Counted from the first letter of the stretch, positions 1 through 8,457 are shown. The stretch: 33,185 bases of DNA from Yanshouia hominis (GCA_014385025.1 JACRTB010000027.1:1-33185); one strand, 5' to 3'. Numbers and translations: made by a program. The notes: generated by a model from the letters alone, not told the origin.

Positions 1-92
1 TCATTCAGGGTCTCTTCCACACTGCCACGAACCAATTCCTTGATCTGACCCTTGATTACTTCCTCATTCAGCTGTACAATCTTTTCAGGCAT
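1..92 (-). CDS. IS256-family transposase, N-terminal part
   Basis: The minus strand from 92 encodes MPEKIVQLNEEVIKGQIKEL and continues to the window edge. This is the typical N-terminus of mutator-type (IS256 family) DDE transposases from gut Clostridia. The start is well supported by a GAAAGGAG ribosome-binding sequence at about 99-106. The catalytic DDE residues lie outside the window. The enzyme would move the element through a circular copy, as is known for IS256. Confidence 0.82.
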   Translation of the reverse strand, partial: MPEKIVQLNEEVIKGQIKELVRGSVEETLN

Positions 93-181
93 GGTTTGCT
101 TTCTCCTTTCAGAATGGTGGTGTCGCAACTTCATTCTATCAGAGATCTGCAAACCTTGTCTCTCTTTTTATCTCTTTTTTA

Positions 182-207
182 ATTTGCGCAACTTATCTTA
201 CTTTATC
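182..207 (-). repeat. IS256-type terminal inverted repeat
   Basis: About 26 bp at the outer end of the insertion sequence, read on the minus strand from 207. It starts GATAAAGT and has an ATAAGTTG core, like IS256 ends. It fixes the right boundary of the element at 207. The partner repeat lies outside the window. Confidence 0.65.
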
Positions 208-410
208 GGCTGGTTTTTGACAAGCGGTTTGTCAAATCCCTGTACGACCAGAAGGTCTTTGTGATCGGCCGCTTCACCAACTACCGCATCGGCATCACCG
301 GCAGTCTGGTGCAGGAGCTCCCGCCCCAGCGGTATGCCGGCAGCGGCCCGGAGCCGCCCTCTTATGAGGAAGAACCTCAACCGCAGGCCTGGGAGGAGGA
401 AACAGAATGA
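208..410 (+). pseudogene. 3' remnant of an ICE gene cut by the insertion sequence
   Basis: An open frame runs from the insertion-sequence edge to TGA at 408-410 and encodes about 66 residues. It includes KSLYDQKVFVIGRFTNYRIG and ends in an acidic, proline-rich tail. The first in-frame stop upstream lies inside the insertion sequence (180-182), so the upstream part of the gene has been separated. Its stop overlaps the sortase start (ATGA at 407-410), which suggests one operon and translational coupling. I do not recognise the family. By position it is a gene of the surface module of a Tn1549-like ICE. It is probably non-functional. Confidence 0.7.
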
Positions 411-1156
411 ATGAAATCAAAAGCTATGTCCTGGCCCACAAAAAGATATTCCTGACCGCTGCCGCGGCTCTTGCAGCGGTGGGGATCGCTGCGGCCTTTC
501 TCTGCACCGCCATCATCAAAGGCCCGGACAGCGGCGCCGGGGTGATCCCCGAAGGGCGCATCCATGACGCCGGCGTTTTTGGCGAGGAGGTGGAAATTTA
601 CGATTCCGCCAACGGGGAGATTGTCATTGACGGCTCCGCCACGCCAATCGTCTCCCCACAATTGACAACGGCGGCTTCCGACAGTAAACTGATCGCAGAC
701 CCGGACGGGATATGGACCAAGGAAACGTATGCCGGGAACCACACGCCGGTTGAAGCGGCGCAGATGGAGGACGGCAGCCTGGGTGTCCTGACCATAGAGA
801 AGCTGGGAGTTTCGGTCAATGTGTTTGAAAGCCCCGACCAGATGGAGGCCATGACCAAGGGCGTTGCCCACTTTTCTTCCACCAGCGCCTGGGACGGCAA
901 TATCGGCTTGTCTGCCCACAATGTCAATTTTGACGGCAGCGACGGTTACTTCAAAAACCTGTATGCCCTCTCTGAGGGAGACGTCATCCAGTATAAGACC
1001 GCCCTGGGAGAGCGAAGCTATACGGTGAAATCGGTTGGCGAGATTGACGCCTCCGACTGGTCAACCCTGGGATATACCGATGAAAACCAGCTGACCCTCA
1101 TCACCTGCATCTCCGGTAAGCCGGAGAAACGGCTCTGCGTCCAGGCGGCTGAATAA
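407..1156 (+). CDS. Sortase (class D-like), ICE surface module
   Basis: A 249-residue membrane-anchored transpeptidase. Residues about 13-37 form an N-terminal membrane anchor with inside-positive KK. The sortase fold follows, with the catalytic His at about 171 (SAHN), Cys at about 234 (LITC) and Arg at about 242 (KRLCV). These three define the family, which cleaves a C-terminal sorting motif and links the protein to cell wall or to another subunit. It overlaps the preceding gene remnant by four bases and precedes the CAP-domain and SpaA-repeat genes, its most likely partners. No LPxTG-like motif is visible in either neighbour, so its substrate is open. The class assignment is tentative. Confidence 0.85.
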   Translation: MNEIKSYVLAHKKIFLTAAAALAAVGIAAAFLCTAIIKGPDSGAGVIPEGRIHDAGVFGEEVEIYDSANGEIVIDGSATPIVSPQLTTAASDSKLIADPDGIWTKETYAGNHTPVEAAQMEDGSLGVLTIEKLGVSVNVFESPDQMEAMTKGVAHFSSTSAWDGNIGLSAHNVNFDGSDGYFKNLYALSEGDVIQYKTALGERSYTVKSVGEIDASDWSTLGYTDENQLTLITCISGKPEKRLCVQAAE

Positions 1157-1267
1157 TTTTTTGATTTTCTTCAAAATTTACAAACAGTTCATAATTCCCA
1201 CACTACATATATGGGTGAAGGGGGAAAATGAACCTTTTCAAGAAATTTAATTTTGGAGGAACCACAC

Positions 1268-1948
1268 ATGAAAAGATCGTTGAAAAGAACAATGGCAGTC
1301 ATCATAGCCCTTTGCTGCAGCCTGGCCGGCGGGACGATGGCCTACGCTGCGGAGGGCGACAGCGAGTGGGGCGTGATCCCGGATGGGTATGTCCTGTTCG
1401 TGCCCTCGGCCCAGTCCACGGTGATTGCAGAGACTGCACCGGACAGCGGGCGGGAGACGCAAAAAACGCCGCCTGCTTCCCAGACGGACAAGCTGCCGGA
1501 GGGCTCGGATTCTTCGGAAAACATCCAGTCCCAGCCCGGACATGAGACTGTGGAAAGCGGCTGCGCGTACACTCTGGAGGAGTTCGCCGCTGCCCATCTT
1601 GCCGAGATTAACCGCGTTCGGGAGGAGAATGGGCTGCCGGCCCTGGTGACCGACCTCACCCTGACCGAAATGGCGCAGGAGAGGATCGAGGAATACCGCT
1701 GGGGCCACAAACGCGGGGACGGTTCCGAGTGGTACACCATCTTTGAGGAATACGAGACCAGCCTGCGGGCTGCCGGTGAAAACTGGATCGGCTCGGGCAA
1801 CAACCCCTATTCCCAGATCGAGGCCCTCATGCGCTCGGACGGCCACCGCGCCAATATCCTCAATGAGGACGCTGTGTATGCGGGTATCGGCGTCCAGTGG
1901 AACGACGAAAAGACCGCCATCTCAGTTGTCCAGTTGTTCGCCAAATAA
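1268..1948 (+). CDS. Secreted CAP-domain (SCP/PR1-like) protein
   Basis: 226 residues. A signal peptide covers about 1-27 (RRS-type basic start, hydrophobic core, AYAA cleavage site). A low-complexity Ser/Pro/Glu linker follows to about residue 95. The CAP domain fills the rest: LAEINRVREENGLPAL at its start, GENW in the middle and SDGHRANIL near the end are the usual motifs. CAP proteins of bacteria are extracellular and mostly of unknown function. The start at 1268 is chosen because TTGGAGGA lies at the right distance. The segment EWGVIPDGYVL resembles one in the following SpaA-repeat protein (LIPDGYVLYL), which hints at a shared motif in the module. A strong terminator follows. Confidence 0.85.
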   Translation: MKRSLKRTMAVIIALCCSLAGGTMAYAAEGDSEWGVIPDGYVLFVPSAQSTVIAETAPDSGRETQKTPPASQTDKLPEGSDSSENIQSQPGHETVESGCAYTLEEFAAAHLAEINRVREENGLPALVTDLTLTEMAQERIEEYRWGHKRGDGSEWYTIFEEYETSLRAAGENWIGSGNNPYSQIEALMRSDGHRANILNEDAVYAGIGVQWNDEKTAISVVQLFAK

Positions 1949-1967
1949 AACAGAATCCTAAACTCTC

Positions 1968-1997
1968 AAAAGCCGCTGCTGAGTCAGCGGCTTTTTT
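1968..1997 (+). terminator. Intrinsic terminator after the CAP-domain gene
   Basis: AAAAGCCGCTG pairs with CAGCGGCTTTT over a six-base loop (CTGAGT), and the run of T continues to 1997. It would end or attenuate the sortase-CAP transcript before the SpaA-repeat gene, whose ribosome-binding site (AAAGGAGGA) starts about 17 bp later. Confidence 0.9.
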
Positions 1998-2030
1998 GTG
2001 TCCATTTTTACTCAAAGGAGGATCAACTAA

Positions 2031-5000
2031 ATGTTCAAACAGAATACGCGCAGGCGCATTGTATCTCTGGCGCTTGCCGTAATGATGCTGATCACCTCTG
2101 CCGTCCCGTCTTTTGCCATGGGCTATGACGACCTGCAGACGGTAATTGATATGACCGGCAGCGCCACAAGCAGTACCGAAGGAAGCGGCGCCCTGCCGGA
2201 TGGTGTGGAGCAGGAGCCAAGCGGTTCCACCGAGGGCGAGGGTGACCTGCCCGATCTTGATCCCGACGCACCTCCCTCCGCCCCAGAGGAAGGAACGTCT
2301 TCTGTTCCACAGGAGCCTTCCGATCCGCCGCCATCTTCTGATTTGGAGGAGGACTCCGGCCCTTTGGAGTCTGATGCAGATCCCAATGCGCAGCCGGAAG
2401 AGAAGGAAGGCCTCACGGTTGGCAGCTCCGGCGAGGACTATTTGATCCCGGACGGCTATGTGCTGTATCTGGATTCGGGCAGCGGTATGCAGAAAGCACG
2501 CAGCGCCCGTTCCCAGCAGACCGCCATCTATATCCAGTCTGACTGGAGCATGACCCACCGGTATCCCTTTGGAAGCGGTACTTCCACCATGCCGGCATAT
2601 ATTTTCACCACGGCGGACGGCCGCACCGCTTACTGCATTGAACCGGCGCGTTTTAATTCCACCAACGGGCATGTGGTGACAGGCCAGCTTCAATATGACA
2701 AACTCTCGAAGGAAAAACAGCTGAACATTGCCCGCGCCATTGCGGCCAACAGCGCCGGTTCTTCCAACCACCGGATGTATCTGGCGACCCAGGCCATCAT
2801 CTGGGAGATCGCCGCCGGGCAGGGGCACCGCAGCGGCAGCATCTATAACGATGTAATCCCCGTCAATGGGCTCACCTCAGAGTATGAAGATATCCTGTCC
2901 GAGATGGAAAATCTCAGCGGCGATATTCCCTCCTTTATGGGAGAGAACAAAAATGACGCGCCCTACTACTCCATGACCGAGAACGGCGGCTCCTGGAGCA
3001 TTGAACTGGAGAACAGCAACAGAAACATCACTATGCGGCCGGAAGATTTCTCTTCAGCTGCCGCTTTCCAGTATTCGGTCAGCGGCGATACCCTCACCGT
3101 CACATCCAATTCCGAACCAAGAGGGGACGCATTCGTCCAGTGGTCGGGAGGCGACGGCGGCAGCGGCCTGATCTTTTGGGTCAACGACCAGAACATCCAG
3201 GACAAAGCCTCCTGGGAGGCCGGCGCCATCCCGGGCATCGGATATATGAAATTTGCACAGGATGCTGCTCCACCCCCGGATACGCCGGACGGCGGAGAGG
3301 GCAGCATCGGTTATCTGGAAATCACCAAGTATGACGGCGCCACCAATCTTCCATTGGGCGGCGCCGTTTTTCGTGTGGAATGCGAGGGCTTTATCGACGA
3401 GGCATTTGCGGTTCCGTATGGGGGCGCGGTCATTGTCATCCCCATTCCCGAAGGGAAGACGCAGGTGGATGTCACCGTCACCGAGGTAAAAGCGCCGGAC
3501 CTGTATCAGCCGGACCCCACCCCGCAGACGGTTACCGTCACCGCTGGTGCGCAGGTCAATGTGGCGAAAGTGTCTTTCGTCAACTACCCGGAGCCCTGTT
3601 CCCTCACCATCTACAAATATGAAAAAGGGAATTTCGGCAAGGCGCTGGCCGGGGCGAAATTCCGCATCCGCTATGCCGATCCGGACATCAGCGCCGAGGT
3701 TTGGGAGATGACCACCGGGGCGGACGGCAAAATCACCATCGACCCGCTGCCCGCCGCCGGTACCCTGGTCATTGAGGAGCTGGAGGCTCCGGAGGGCGGC
3801 TATGAGATCGGCGAGGTGTCCACCCAGTATGTCACCGTTCAGAAGGGTGAGGACAAGCAGGTGGATGTCTCCAACGACAAGCGCCCTCAGCTGATCGTTT
3901 GGAAGAAGGACGCCGTTTCCGGGCAACTTTTGCAGGGAGCCACCTTCCAGGCCACCTGTATCAGCAATGGGATGTCAAAGACTGCGACAAGCGGCCCGGA
4001 CGGTAAGGCGATTTTCAACGACCTCATGCCCAATGAGGAGTACCGGATCGAGGAGATCGACCCGCCGCCCTATTTCCTGCCCTCCACAAAGGTGGAAACT
4101 GTGGTGATCCCGGACGGCTCCTATGAGACTATTGAACTGACCTGGGAGAACGAGCCTTATTCCGGTCTCACCATTCGCAAGGTCTCGGCAACCGACGGCC
4201 GTGGGCTGAAGGGCGCTGTTTTTGGCTTGTATCAGGGCACCGAAGCGAATCCTTTGGATTTTCTCGGTGAGTTCCAGACCGACGACAATGGCCGCATCGT
4301 CATCGATAAGCTGGAGAGCAACCAGTATTACACCGTGGTCGAACGGCAGCCGCCGGTCAACCATCTGCTGGATGAGGACAATACCCGCACCATCCTCATC
4401 AAACCGGATGCGCTGGAAAACAACATCACCCTCATTTTCCGAAACAAAGAGAAGCCCAAAATCCTGATTGAAAAAATCGACGAGCACGACACCCCTGTTC
4501 CCAACTGCACCTTCAAGGTCAGCCGCCGGGATTCGGCGGAGTACATCATGGTCACCACCGGGCCGGACGGCACTGTGCTTGTGGAGGGCCTGGAGGAGGA
4601 CTGGTACCAGGTGGTTGAAGTGAAAGCCGCGGACGGCACCATCATTGACGGCACCATCCGCGATGTGGAGCTGGTGGCAGGCACTACGACTACCCTGCGC
4701 TATACCAACTACCGCAAGCCCACCCTCACCATCCAGAAGATCGACGAGGCCACCGGCCGCGGGCTGGATGGCGCGGTCATCCGCGTCTGGCGGGAGGGCG
4801 TGGACGAATACCAGGACTACACCACCCAGGGCGGCGGATACATCCGCCTCACCGATATGGAGCCGGGATTCATTCTCTGCCAGGAGATCCGAAGCCCGGC
4901 GGGCTTTGTGCTGGACGATACCGTTCACCGCATTGAACTGAAAGCCGGTGAGAATCATCAATTTACCATCAAAAACCGTTCCACCCCTGTTTTGACCCTG

Positions 5001-6089
5001 CGGAAGATCGACGAGCAGACCCTCAAGGGGATCGAAGGGGTGACTTTCCGTTTCTCGAAAGACGGCGAACACAGGGACGTCACCACCGGTCCGGATGGCA
5101 TTATTAAAGAAGCGTTGGAACCCGGCTGGTGGTCCTATCAGGAGATCTCCTGCCCGGACTCCTATCTGCTGGATGGAACGGTGGGCCATGTGGAGCTGGT
5201 TTCCGGCGAGGACAAGGAGATTGTCGTTAAAAACCGGCATAAGCCCTCCCTGCGGATCGTGAAGACCGATTCTGCCACAAAGCAGCCGATGGCCGGCGTT
5301 CACTTCACTTTGAGTTATAAAGATGGCGCCCCACTGGGCGAATATGTGACCGACCAAAACGGCGAAATCTATTTGGAAAATATCAATCCGGGCTATGTTC
5401 AGATCAAAGAACTGCCCTATGAGGGATACATCGCCCTCAATCCGGAGCAGGAGATCCTGGTGGAATGGGGCAAGGTGGCAGAGGCCTATTTTGAGAATGA
5501 GCCGGAGAATCCCATCCTCATCAAGAAGATCGACACCAATGGCCGGCCGATTGAGGGCTGTGTGATCCAGGTGCTCACCATCGACGGCGGCTTTGTGGCC
5601 GAACTGAAAACCGGACGCAATGGTTACGCGGTCTGCACCGGTGTGAAACCAGGCTGGTACTTAGTCAAGGAGATCTATGTGGAAGGCCACATCCTGGACG
5701 ACACACCGAAGCAGGTGGAGCTGAAAATCGGCGAGCCTGCGGTGGTGGAGCTGGTAAACAGGCCCCTCAACGGTATTGAAATCTATAAAAAGACCGATGA
5801 GGATAAGCCTTTGGAGGGTGTGGAGTTTACCGTCAAAAAGGAAAACAATCTGATTGGTACTTACAAAACTTCGGCGTCCGGCCTCATCCAGATCCCGGAC
5901 CTGGAACCCGGATTTTACACGGTTTTTGAGTCCAAAGGCGTGGATGGATACACTCCCGACGCCCGGCCGCAGACGGTGGAGCTAAACATGGGCGACCTTG
6001 TAAAGTTCTATGTGCGCGGCATTCACGACGGCGTCCCCACGGGGGCCATCCTGAAGGTGCTGAAACGGAAATTCCATTCGGAATTCTAA
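2031..6089 (+). CDS. Giant SpaA/Cna-B-repeat surface protein with thioester domain
   Basis: 1352 residues. A signal peptide ends near residue 29 (SFA). An acidic Ser/Pro/Glu linker follows to about 135. A thioester-type domain comes next (TAYCIEPARF with Cys at about 202; ATQAIIWEIAAG downstream), a fold that in Gram-positive adhesins can bond covalently to host surfaces. From about residue 423 to the end I count ten SpaA/Cna-B-like repeats of 85-100 residues. They start with patterns such as LTIQKIDEATG or ILIKKID and carry the Lys, Glu and Asn positions used for internal isopeptide bonds. The C-terminus ends KRKFHSEF with no LPxTG motif and no membrane helix, unusual for a sortase substrate. 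It is probably an adhesin or mating-contact protein of the ICE. Start choice is supported by AAAGGAGGA upstream. Confidence 0.9.
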   Translation: MFKQNTRRRIVSLALAVMMLITSAVPSFAMGYDDLQTVIDMTGSATSSTEGSGALPDGVEQEPSGSTEGEGDLPDLDPDAPPSAPEEGTSSVPQEPSDPPPSSDLEEDSGPLESDADPNAQPEEKEGLTVGSSGEDYLIPDGYVLYLDSGSGMQKARSARSQQTAIYIQSDWSMTHRYPFGSGTSTMPAYIFTTADGRTAYCIEPARFNSTNGHVVTGQLQYDKLSKEKQLNIARAIAANSAGSSNHRMYLATQAIIWEIAAGQGHRSGSIYNDVIPVNGLTSEYEDILSEMENLSGDIPSFMGENKNDAPYYSMTENGGSWSIELENSNRNITMRPEDFSSAAAFQYSVSGDTLTVTSNSEPRGDAFVQWSGGDGGSGLIFWVNDQNIQDKASWEAGAIPGIGYMKFAQDAAPPPDTPDGGEGSIGYLEITKYDGATNLPLGGAVFRVECEGFIDEAFAVPYGGAVIVIPIPEGKTQVDVTVTEVKAPDLYQPDPTPQTVTVTAGAQVNVAKVSFVNYPEPCSLTIYKYEKGNFGKALAGAKFRIRYADPDISAEVWEMTTGADGKITIDPLPAAGTLVIEELEAPEGGYEIGEVSTQYVTVQKGEDKQVDVSNDKRPQLIVWKKDAVSGQLLQGATFQATCISNGMSKTATSGPDGKAIFNDLMPNEEYRIEEIDPPPYFLPSTKVETVVIPDGSYETIELTWENEPYSGLTIRKVSATDGRGLKGAVFGLYQGTEANPLDFLGEFQTDDNGRIVIDKLESNQYYTVVERQPPVNHLLDEDNTRTILIKPDALENNITLIFRNKEKPKILIEKIDEHDTPVPNCTFKVSRRDSAEYIMVTTGPDGTVLVEGLEEDWYQVVEVKAADGTIIDGTIRDVELVAGTTTTLRYTNYRKPTLTIQKIDEATGRGLDGAVIRVWREGVDEYQDYTTQGGGYIRLTDMEPGFILCQEIRSPAGFVLDDTVHRIELKAGENHQFTIKNRSTPVLTLRKIDEQTLKGIEGVTFRFSKDGEHRDVTTGPDGIIKEALEPGWWSYQEISCPDSYLLDGTVGHVELVSGEDKEIVVKNRHKPSLRIVKTDSATKQPMAGVHFTLSYKDGAPLGEYVTDQNGEIYLENINPGYVQIKELPYEGYIALNPEQEILVEWGKVAEAYFENEPENPILIKKIDTNGRPIEGCVIQVLTIDGGFVAELKTGRNGYAVCTGVKPGWYLVKEIYVEGHILDDTPKQVELKIGEPAVVELVNRPLNGIEIYKKTDEDKPLEGVEFTVKKENNLIGTYKTSASGLIQIPDLEPGFYTVFESKGVDGYTPDARPQTVELNMGDLVKFYVRGIHDGVPTGAILKVLKRKFHSEF

Positions 6090-6105
6090 AACTTGTGGAA
6101 GGAGG

Positions 6106-6139
6106 AAATGGGCGGGGCCATATCGGCTCCGCCCATTTT
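6106..6139 (+). terminator. Intrinsic terminator / attenuator after the SpaA-repeat gene
   Basis: AAATGGGCGG pairs with CCGCCCATTT, with an inner GCC/GGC pairing and a five-base loop (ATATC), followed by T residues. It lies directly after a GGAGG sequence and contains the ATG of a possible 14-codon leader, so it may be more than a simple terminator. Confidence 0.85.
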
Positions 6140-6152
6140 AATGAGATTGTGA
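6108..6152 (+). CDS. Possible 14-codon leader peptide inside the terminator
   Basis: GGAAGGAGGAA directly precedes an ATG at 6108. The frame reads MGGAISAPPILMRL and stops with TGA at 6150-6152. The last base of that stop is the first base of the ATG of the next gene. The start codon lies in the 5' arm of the hairpin. This layout fits translational coupling or attenuation. It may equally be chance, because the ribosome-binding sequence could be a remnant. Confidence 0.3.
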   Translation: MGGAISAPPILMRL

Positions 6153-6538
6153 TGCAGTTTTTGAGTAAAAAGGAATGCCCCCATCTTCTGGCTCAGTTAG
6201 GAGAGGAGTGCTGGTATACGGCTAAAAGCATTGGTGAAGAGCAGCCGTTCTGTTCAATTGCCTGGGTGCAGGGCAGGGTTGTCACCGTCCAGAACATCAA
6301 AGAGCACCAGCTTCTGCGGGTCACTGCTGTCTTATCCACCAAAGAGGAAGATTTGGTGGAACATCTGATGGAAACGGCTTCGCTCAGGGAGGCCGGCGCC
6401 TGCCATTTTTCAGTAAGGGAGCTGGAAGGATTCCTTTTGGCCCAAGCGGAATGCTACGAGCCATTGGGATCGGAAAGCCTTGGAGAGCAGATCAAAATGC
6501 TGTTCCGGCGGCTGGAATTTGCATTGTCTGAGTGCTAA
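6152..6538 (+). CDS. Small ICE protein of unknown function
   Basis: 128 residues, probably cytoplasmic: no signal peptide or membrane segment. It starts MQFLSKKECPHLLAQLGEEC and has several cysteines (including ECW and GACHF), but no recognisable metal-binding spacing. I do not know the family. The frame can be extended upstream to a GTG at 6095, but that codon lies in the ribosome-binding sequence and before the terminator, so ATG at 6152 (overlapping the stop of the possible leader) is preferred. It sits between the SpaA-repeat gene and the xis/int pair of the ICE end. Confidence 0.6.
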   Translation: MQFLSKKECPHLLAQLGEECWYTAKSIGEEQPFCSIAWVQGRVVTVQNIKEHQLLRVTAVLSTKEEDLVEHLMETASLREAGACHFSVRELEGFLLAQAECYEPLGSESLGEQIKMLFRRLEFALSEC

Positions 6539-6617
6539 ATGATAGATTTCAAGAGCAATGCCAATCTTTTTCAATGGATTAAAAATGGAGGTTGGAAGTG
6601 CAGTCGAACGGAGAATG

Positions 6618-6626
6618 TGGTATAAT
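6618..6626 (+). promoter_or_regulatory. Extended -10 promoter for xis/int
   Basis: TGGTATAAT (TG-N-TATAAT) is a perfect extended -10 element about 100 bp upstream of the excisionase start. No good -35 box is visible 17 bp upstream, as is usual for extended -10 promoters. It would give the excision genes a transcript separate from the surface module. Confidence 0.5.
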
Positions 6627-6725
6627 AAACCTGTAGAGGGCTATGCTGTGCCTCGTTTCGGCTGCATTCAGAAAAGAGTTATTATGACGGCCGATAGAAG
6701 TACAAACCTACAATCAGGTTCGGTT

Positions 6726-6896
6726 ATGCAAGAAAAGAGAACCTACTCCGTACAGGAAATTGCAGATATTTTACAGATCAGCAAAAGCAAAGCCTATGCA
6801 CTTTGTAAAGAATCCTGCTTCAAAACTGTGAAAGTTGGCAAATATGTACGGATTTCAAGGGCTTCCTTTGACGCATGGCTGGACCGCACTGAATGA
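6726..6896 (+). CDS. xis: Excisionase, Tn916 Xis-like
   Basis: 56 residues with a winged helix-turn-helix of the excisionase type: RTYSVQEIADILQISKSKAY, then VGKYVRISRASFDAWLDR. Such proteins bind and bend the att arms and steer the tyrosine integrase toward excision. Size and order (xis directly before int, 16-bp gap) match Tn916/Tn1549-type elements. The start at 6726 is chosen from family length; an upstream in-frame ATG at 6684 with AAAAGAG before it is an alternative. Confidence 0.85.
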   Translation: MQEKRTYSVQEIADILQISKSKAYALCKESCFKTVKVGKYVRISRASFDAWLDRTE

Positions 6897-6912
6897 TAAA
6901 GGAGAGGTCAGC

Positions 6913-8292
6913 ATGGCATCAATCGTAAAAAGAGGAAAAACTTATTCTGTTGTTCATTATGAAGGCGAAGGGAAAAATCGGCACCAGGTATGGGATTCCG
7001 GTCTAAGCTATACCGCCGCCAAAGCACGAAAGGCACAGCTTGAACTGGATCAGGCCAACAACGTCCACATCGACCGAAACGATCTGACCGTCAGCGAATT
7101 CTTGTATGAGTTCTTGGAAAAGTACGGGGAACGAAGATGGGTAGCCTCCACTTATGACAGAAATATGGGGCTGCTGGAAAACTACGTCCATCCCTATCTG
7201 GGTGACAAGCTGCTGCGCTCCATCCGGGTAAAGACCGTGGATGACTATCATCACTTCCTGTTGACAGAGGCGGAGCCGGCAACCAACATGGGAAAACCGA
7301 AGCGGGAAAGGATTACTGCCTCCACTATCCACGACATTCACAAGGTCCTGCGCTGTGCTTTCAATCAGGCCAAACGGTGGGAGTACATCGCCAAAAACCC
7401 GTTCTTGGATGCAACACTGCCGGAGCACAAGGAAAAGCATAGAATCGCTCTGACGCCGGGACAGCTTTTCAAAGTCTTGGAGTTCACCGACCGCCCGGAC
7501 CACTATGACTGTTATTTGATCCACTGCGCTATGCATCTGGCGCTGTCCTGCACCATGCGCGGAGGAGAGATTGGCGGCTTGCAGTGGGACAGGATGTTTC
7601 TGGATCAGCATTCGCTCTATGTGGATCGGGTGATCGACCGGGTGGATAAGAAGCTGATCGCCAAACTCCCGAAGATGGAGGTTGTTTATACCTTCCCTAA
7701 TCTCTATCCCGGAACCAGAACAGCAATTGTTTTAAAGCAGCCCAAAACAGAGGGCAGCATCCGCACCGCATACCTGCCGGATACCGTTGTGGAAAAGCTG
7801 ACCGCTTTGAAACAGATGCAGGAGCGATTGAAAATGGAGCTGGGTCCGGATGGCTACATGGATTACGGCTTGGTGATCTGCCAGGCCAACGGCCGCTCCA
7901 TCATGATCGAGCACTTGAACAAACGCTTCAAAGAGGTGCTGGCGGAAATGAATGATCCCGAGATTAACCCGGATGAGTTGGTTTTCCACAGCATTCGTCA
8001 CACCAGCGCCAGTGAAAAGCTGGTGTTGTCGGGCGGCGACCTGAAGGCGGTGCAGGGAGACGGCGGCTGGAACACACCTGACATGGTTACAAAGCGATAC
8101 GCCCATATCCTGGACGAAAACCGCAGGCAGATCGCTGAAAAACTGGACACAGAATTTTACGGCAGAGAGGAAAAAAGCGAGCCTCAAAAGAGTGTACCTG
8201 CAGGGATACAAGCTCTCTTGAAACTCGCTGAGGAAAATCCCGAACTGCTAACACAAATCCTTCAGTCCGTCCAGGCCGCTAATAACCGGTAA
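6913..8292 (+). CDS. int: Tyrosine recombinase (ICE integrase)
   Basis: 459 residues. The N-terminus (MASIVKRGKTYSVVHYEGEG) is an arm-binding AP2-like domain. A SAM-like core-binding domain follows (about 60-180) and then the catalytic domain, with Arg at about 216 (MRGGEIGGLQW), His359-x-x-Arg362 (HSIRH), Trp at about 386 in the usual His/Trp position, and the nucleophile Tyr at about 396 (KRYAHI). It integrates and excises the ICE. The start at 6913 is supported by AAAGGAGAGG. The stop lies within an inverted pair of the proposed arm sites. A 3' tRNA fragment 200 bp downstream is the likely core site. Confidence 0.92.
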   Translation: MASIVKRGKTYSVVHYEGEGKNRHQVWDSGLSYTAAKARKAQLELDQANNVHIDRNDLTVSEFLYEFLEKYGERRWVASTYDRNMGLLENYVHPYLGDKLLRSIRVKTVDDYHHFLLTEAEPATNMGKPKRERITASTIHDIHKVLRCAFNQAKRWEYIAKNPFLDATLPEHKEKHRIALTPGQLFKVLEFTDRPDHYDCYLIHCAMHLALSCTMRGGEIGGLQWDRMFLDQHSLYVDRVIDRVDKKLIAKLPKMEVVYTFPNLYPGTRTAIVLKQPKTEGSIRTAYLPDTVVEKLTALKQMQERLKMELGPDGYMDYGLVICQANGRSIMIEHLNKRFKEVLAEMNDPEINPDELVFHSIRHTSASEKLVLSGGDLKAVQGDGGWNTPDMVTKRYAHILDENRRQIAEKLDTEFYGREEKSEPQKSVPAGIQALLKLAEENPELLTQILQSVQAANNR

Positions 8293-8457
8293 TTATTAGC
8301 AAAGAGCAGATGGGAGCCCGGAATGCTGTATTAGCAAATTTCCCGAAAAGCAGGGGTTTTCCCTCAAAATTGAGGGGTGATTATTAGCAAGAACCGCTGC
8401 TAATCAAAAGGGAACGGGATTTCCAATTTCCAGTCGCGTGATTTTTTCTATTAGCAA
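8278..8457 (+). repeat. Arm-type integrase sites: TATTAGCAA repeats
   Basis: TATTAGCAA occurs four times in direct orientation, at 8294-8302, 8329-8337, 8382-8390 and 8449-8457. Inverted copies of its core are at 8398-8404 (TGCTAAT) and at the end of int, where GCTAATAA (8278-8285) mirrors TTATTAGC (8293-8300). Repeated 9-mers between int and the core site are what tyrosine integrases of the Tn916/lambda type use as arm sites. Otherwise 8293-8494 holds no gene. Confidence 0.6.

Larger units (their letters stand above)
1..207 (-). mobile_element. IS256-family insertion sequence, one end only
   Basis: This is the 5' end of an insertion sequence whose transposase reads leftward out of the window. 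Read from the outside, the terminus at 207 begins GATAAAGTAAGATAAG, which resembles the terminal repeat of IS256 (GATAAAGT followed by an ATAA..TTG pattern; recalled, not searched). The transposase start is at 92, leaving about 115 bp of leader. The open frame of the flanking gene resumes directly at 208. The other end and the target duplication lie outside the window, so element length cannot be given. Confidence 0.8.

Noticed and set aside
1228-1545. Forward ORF beginning MNLFKKFNFGG after an AAGGGGGAAA sequence
   Set aside because: It overlaps most of the CAP-domain gene in another frame and shows no family features. Only its first codons, before 1268, could be a leader, and nothing else supports that.
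3975-5357. 460-codon antisense ORF within the SpaA-repeat gene
   Set aside because: It is a shadow of a GC-rich repetitive coding sequence: the forward frame has clear domains, and the antisense frame has neither a start signal nor recognisable motifs. The same holds for 1860-2828 and 25268-26155 on the minus strand.
8294-8457. CRISPR-like array from the TATTAGCAA repeats
   Set aside because: The repeats are 9 bp, unevenly spaced and partly inverted, with no cas genes nearby. Integrase arm sites explain them better.
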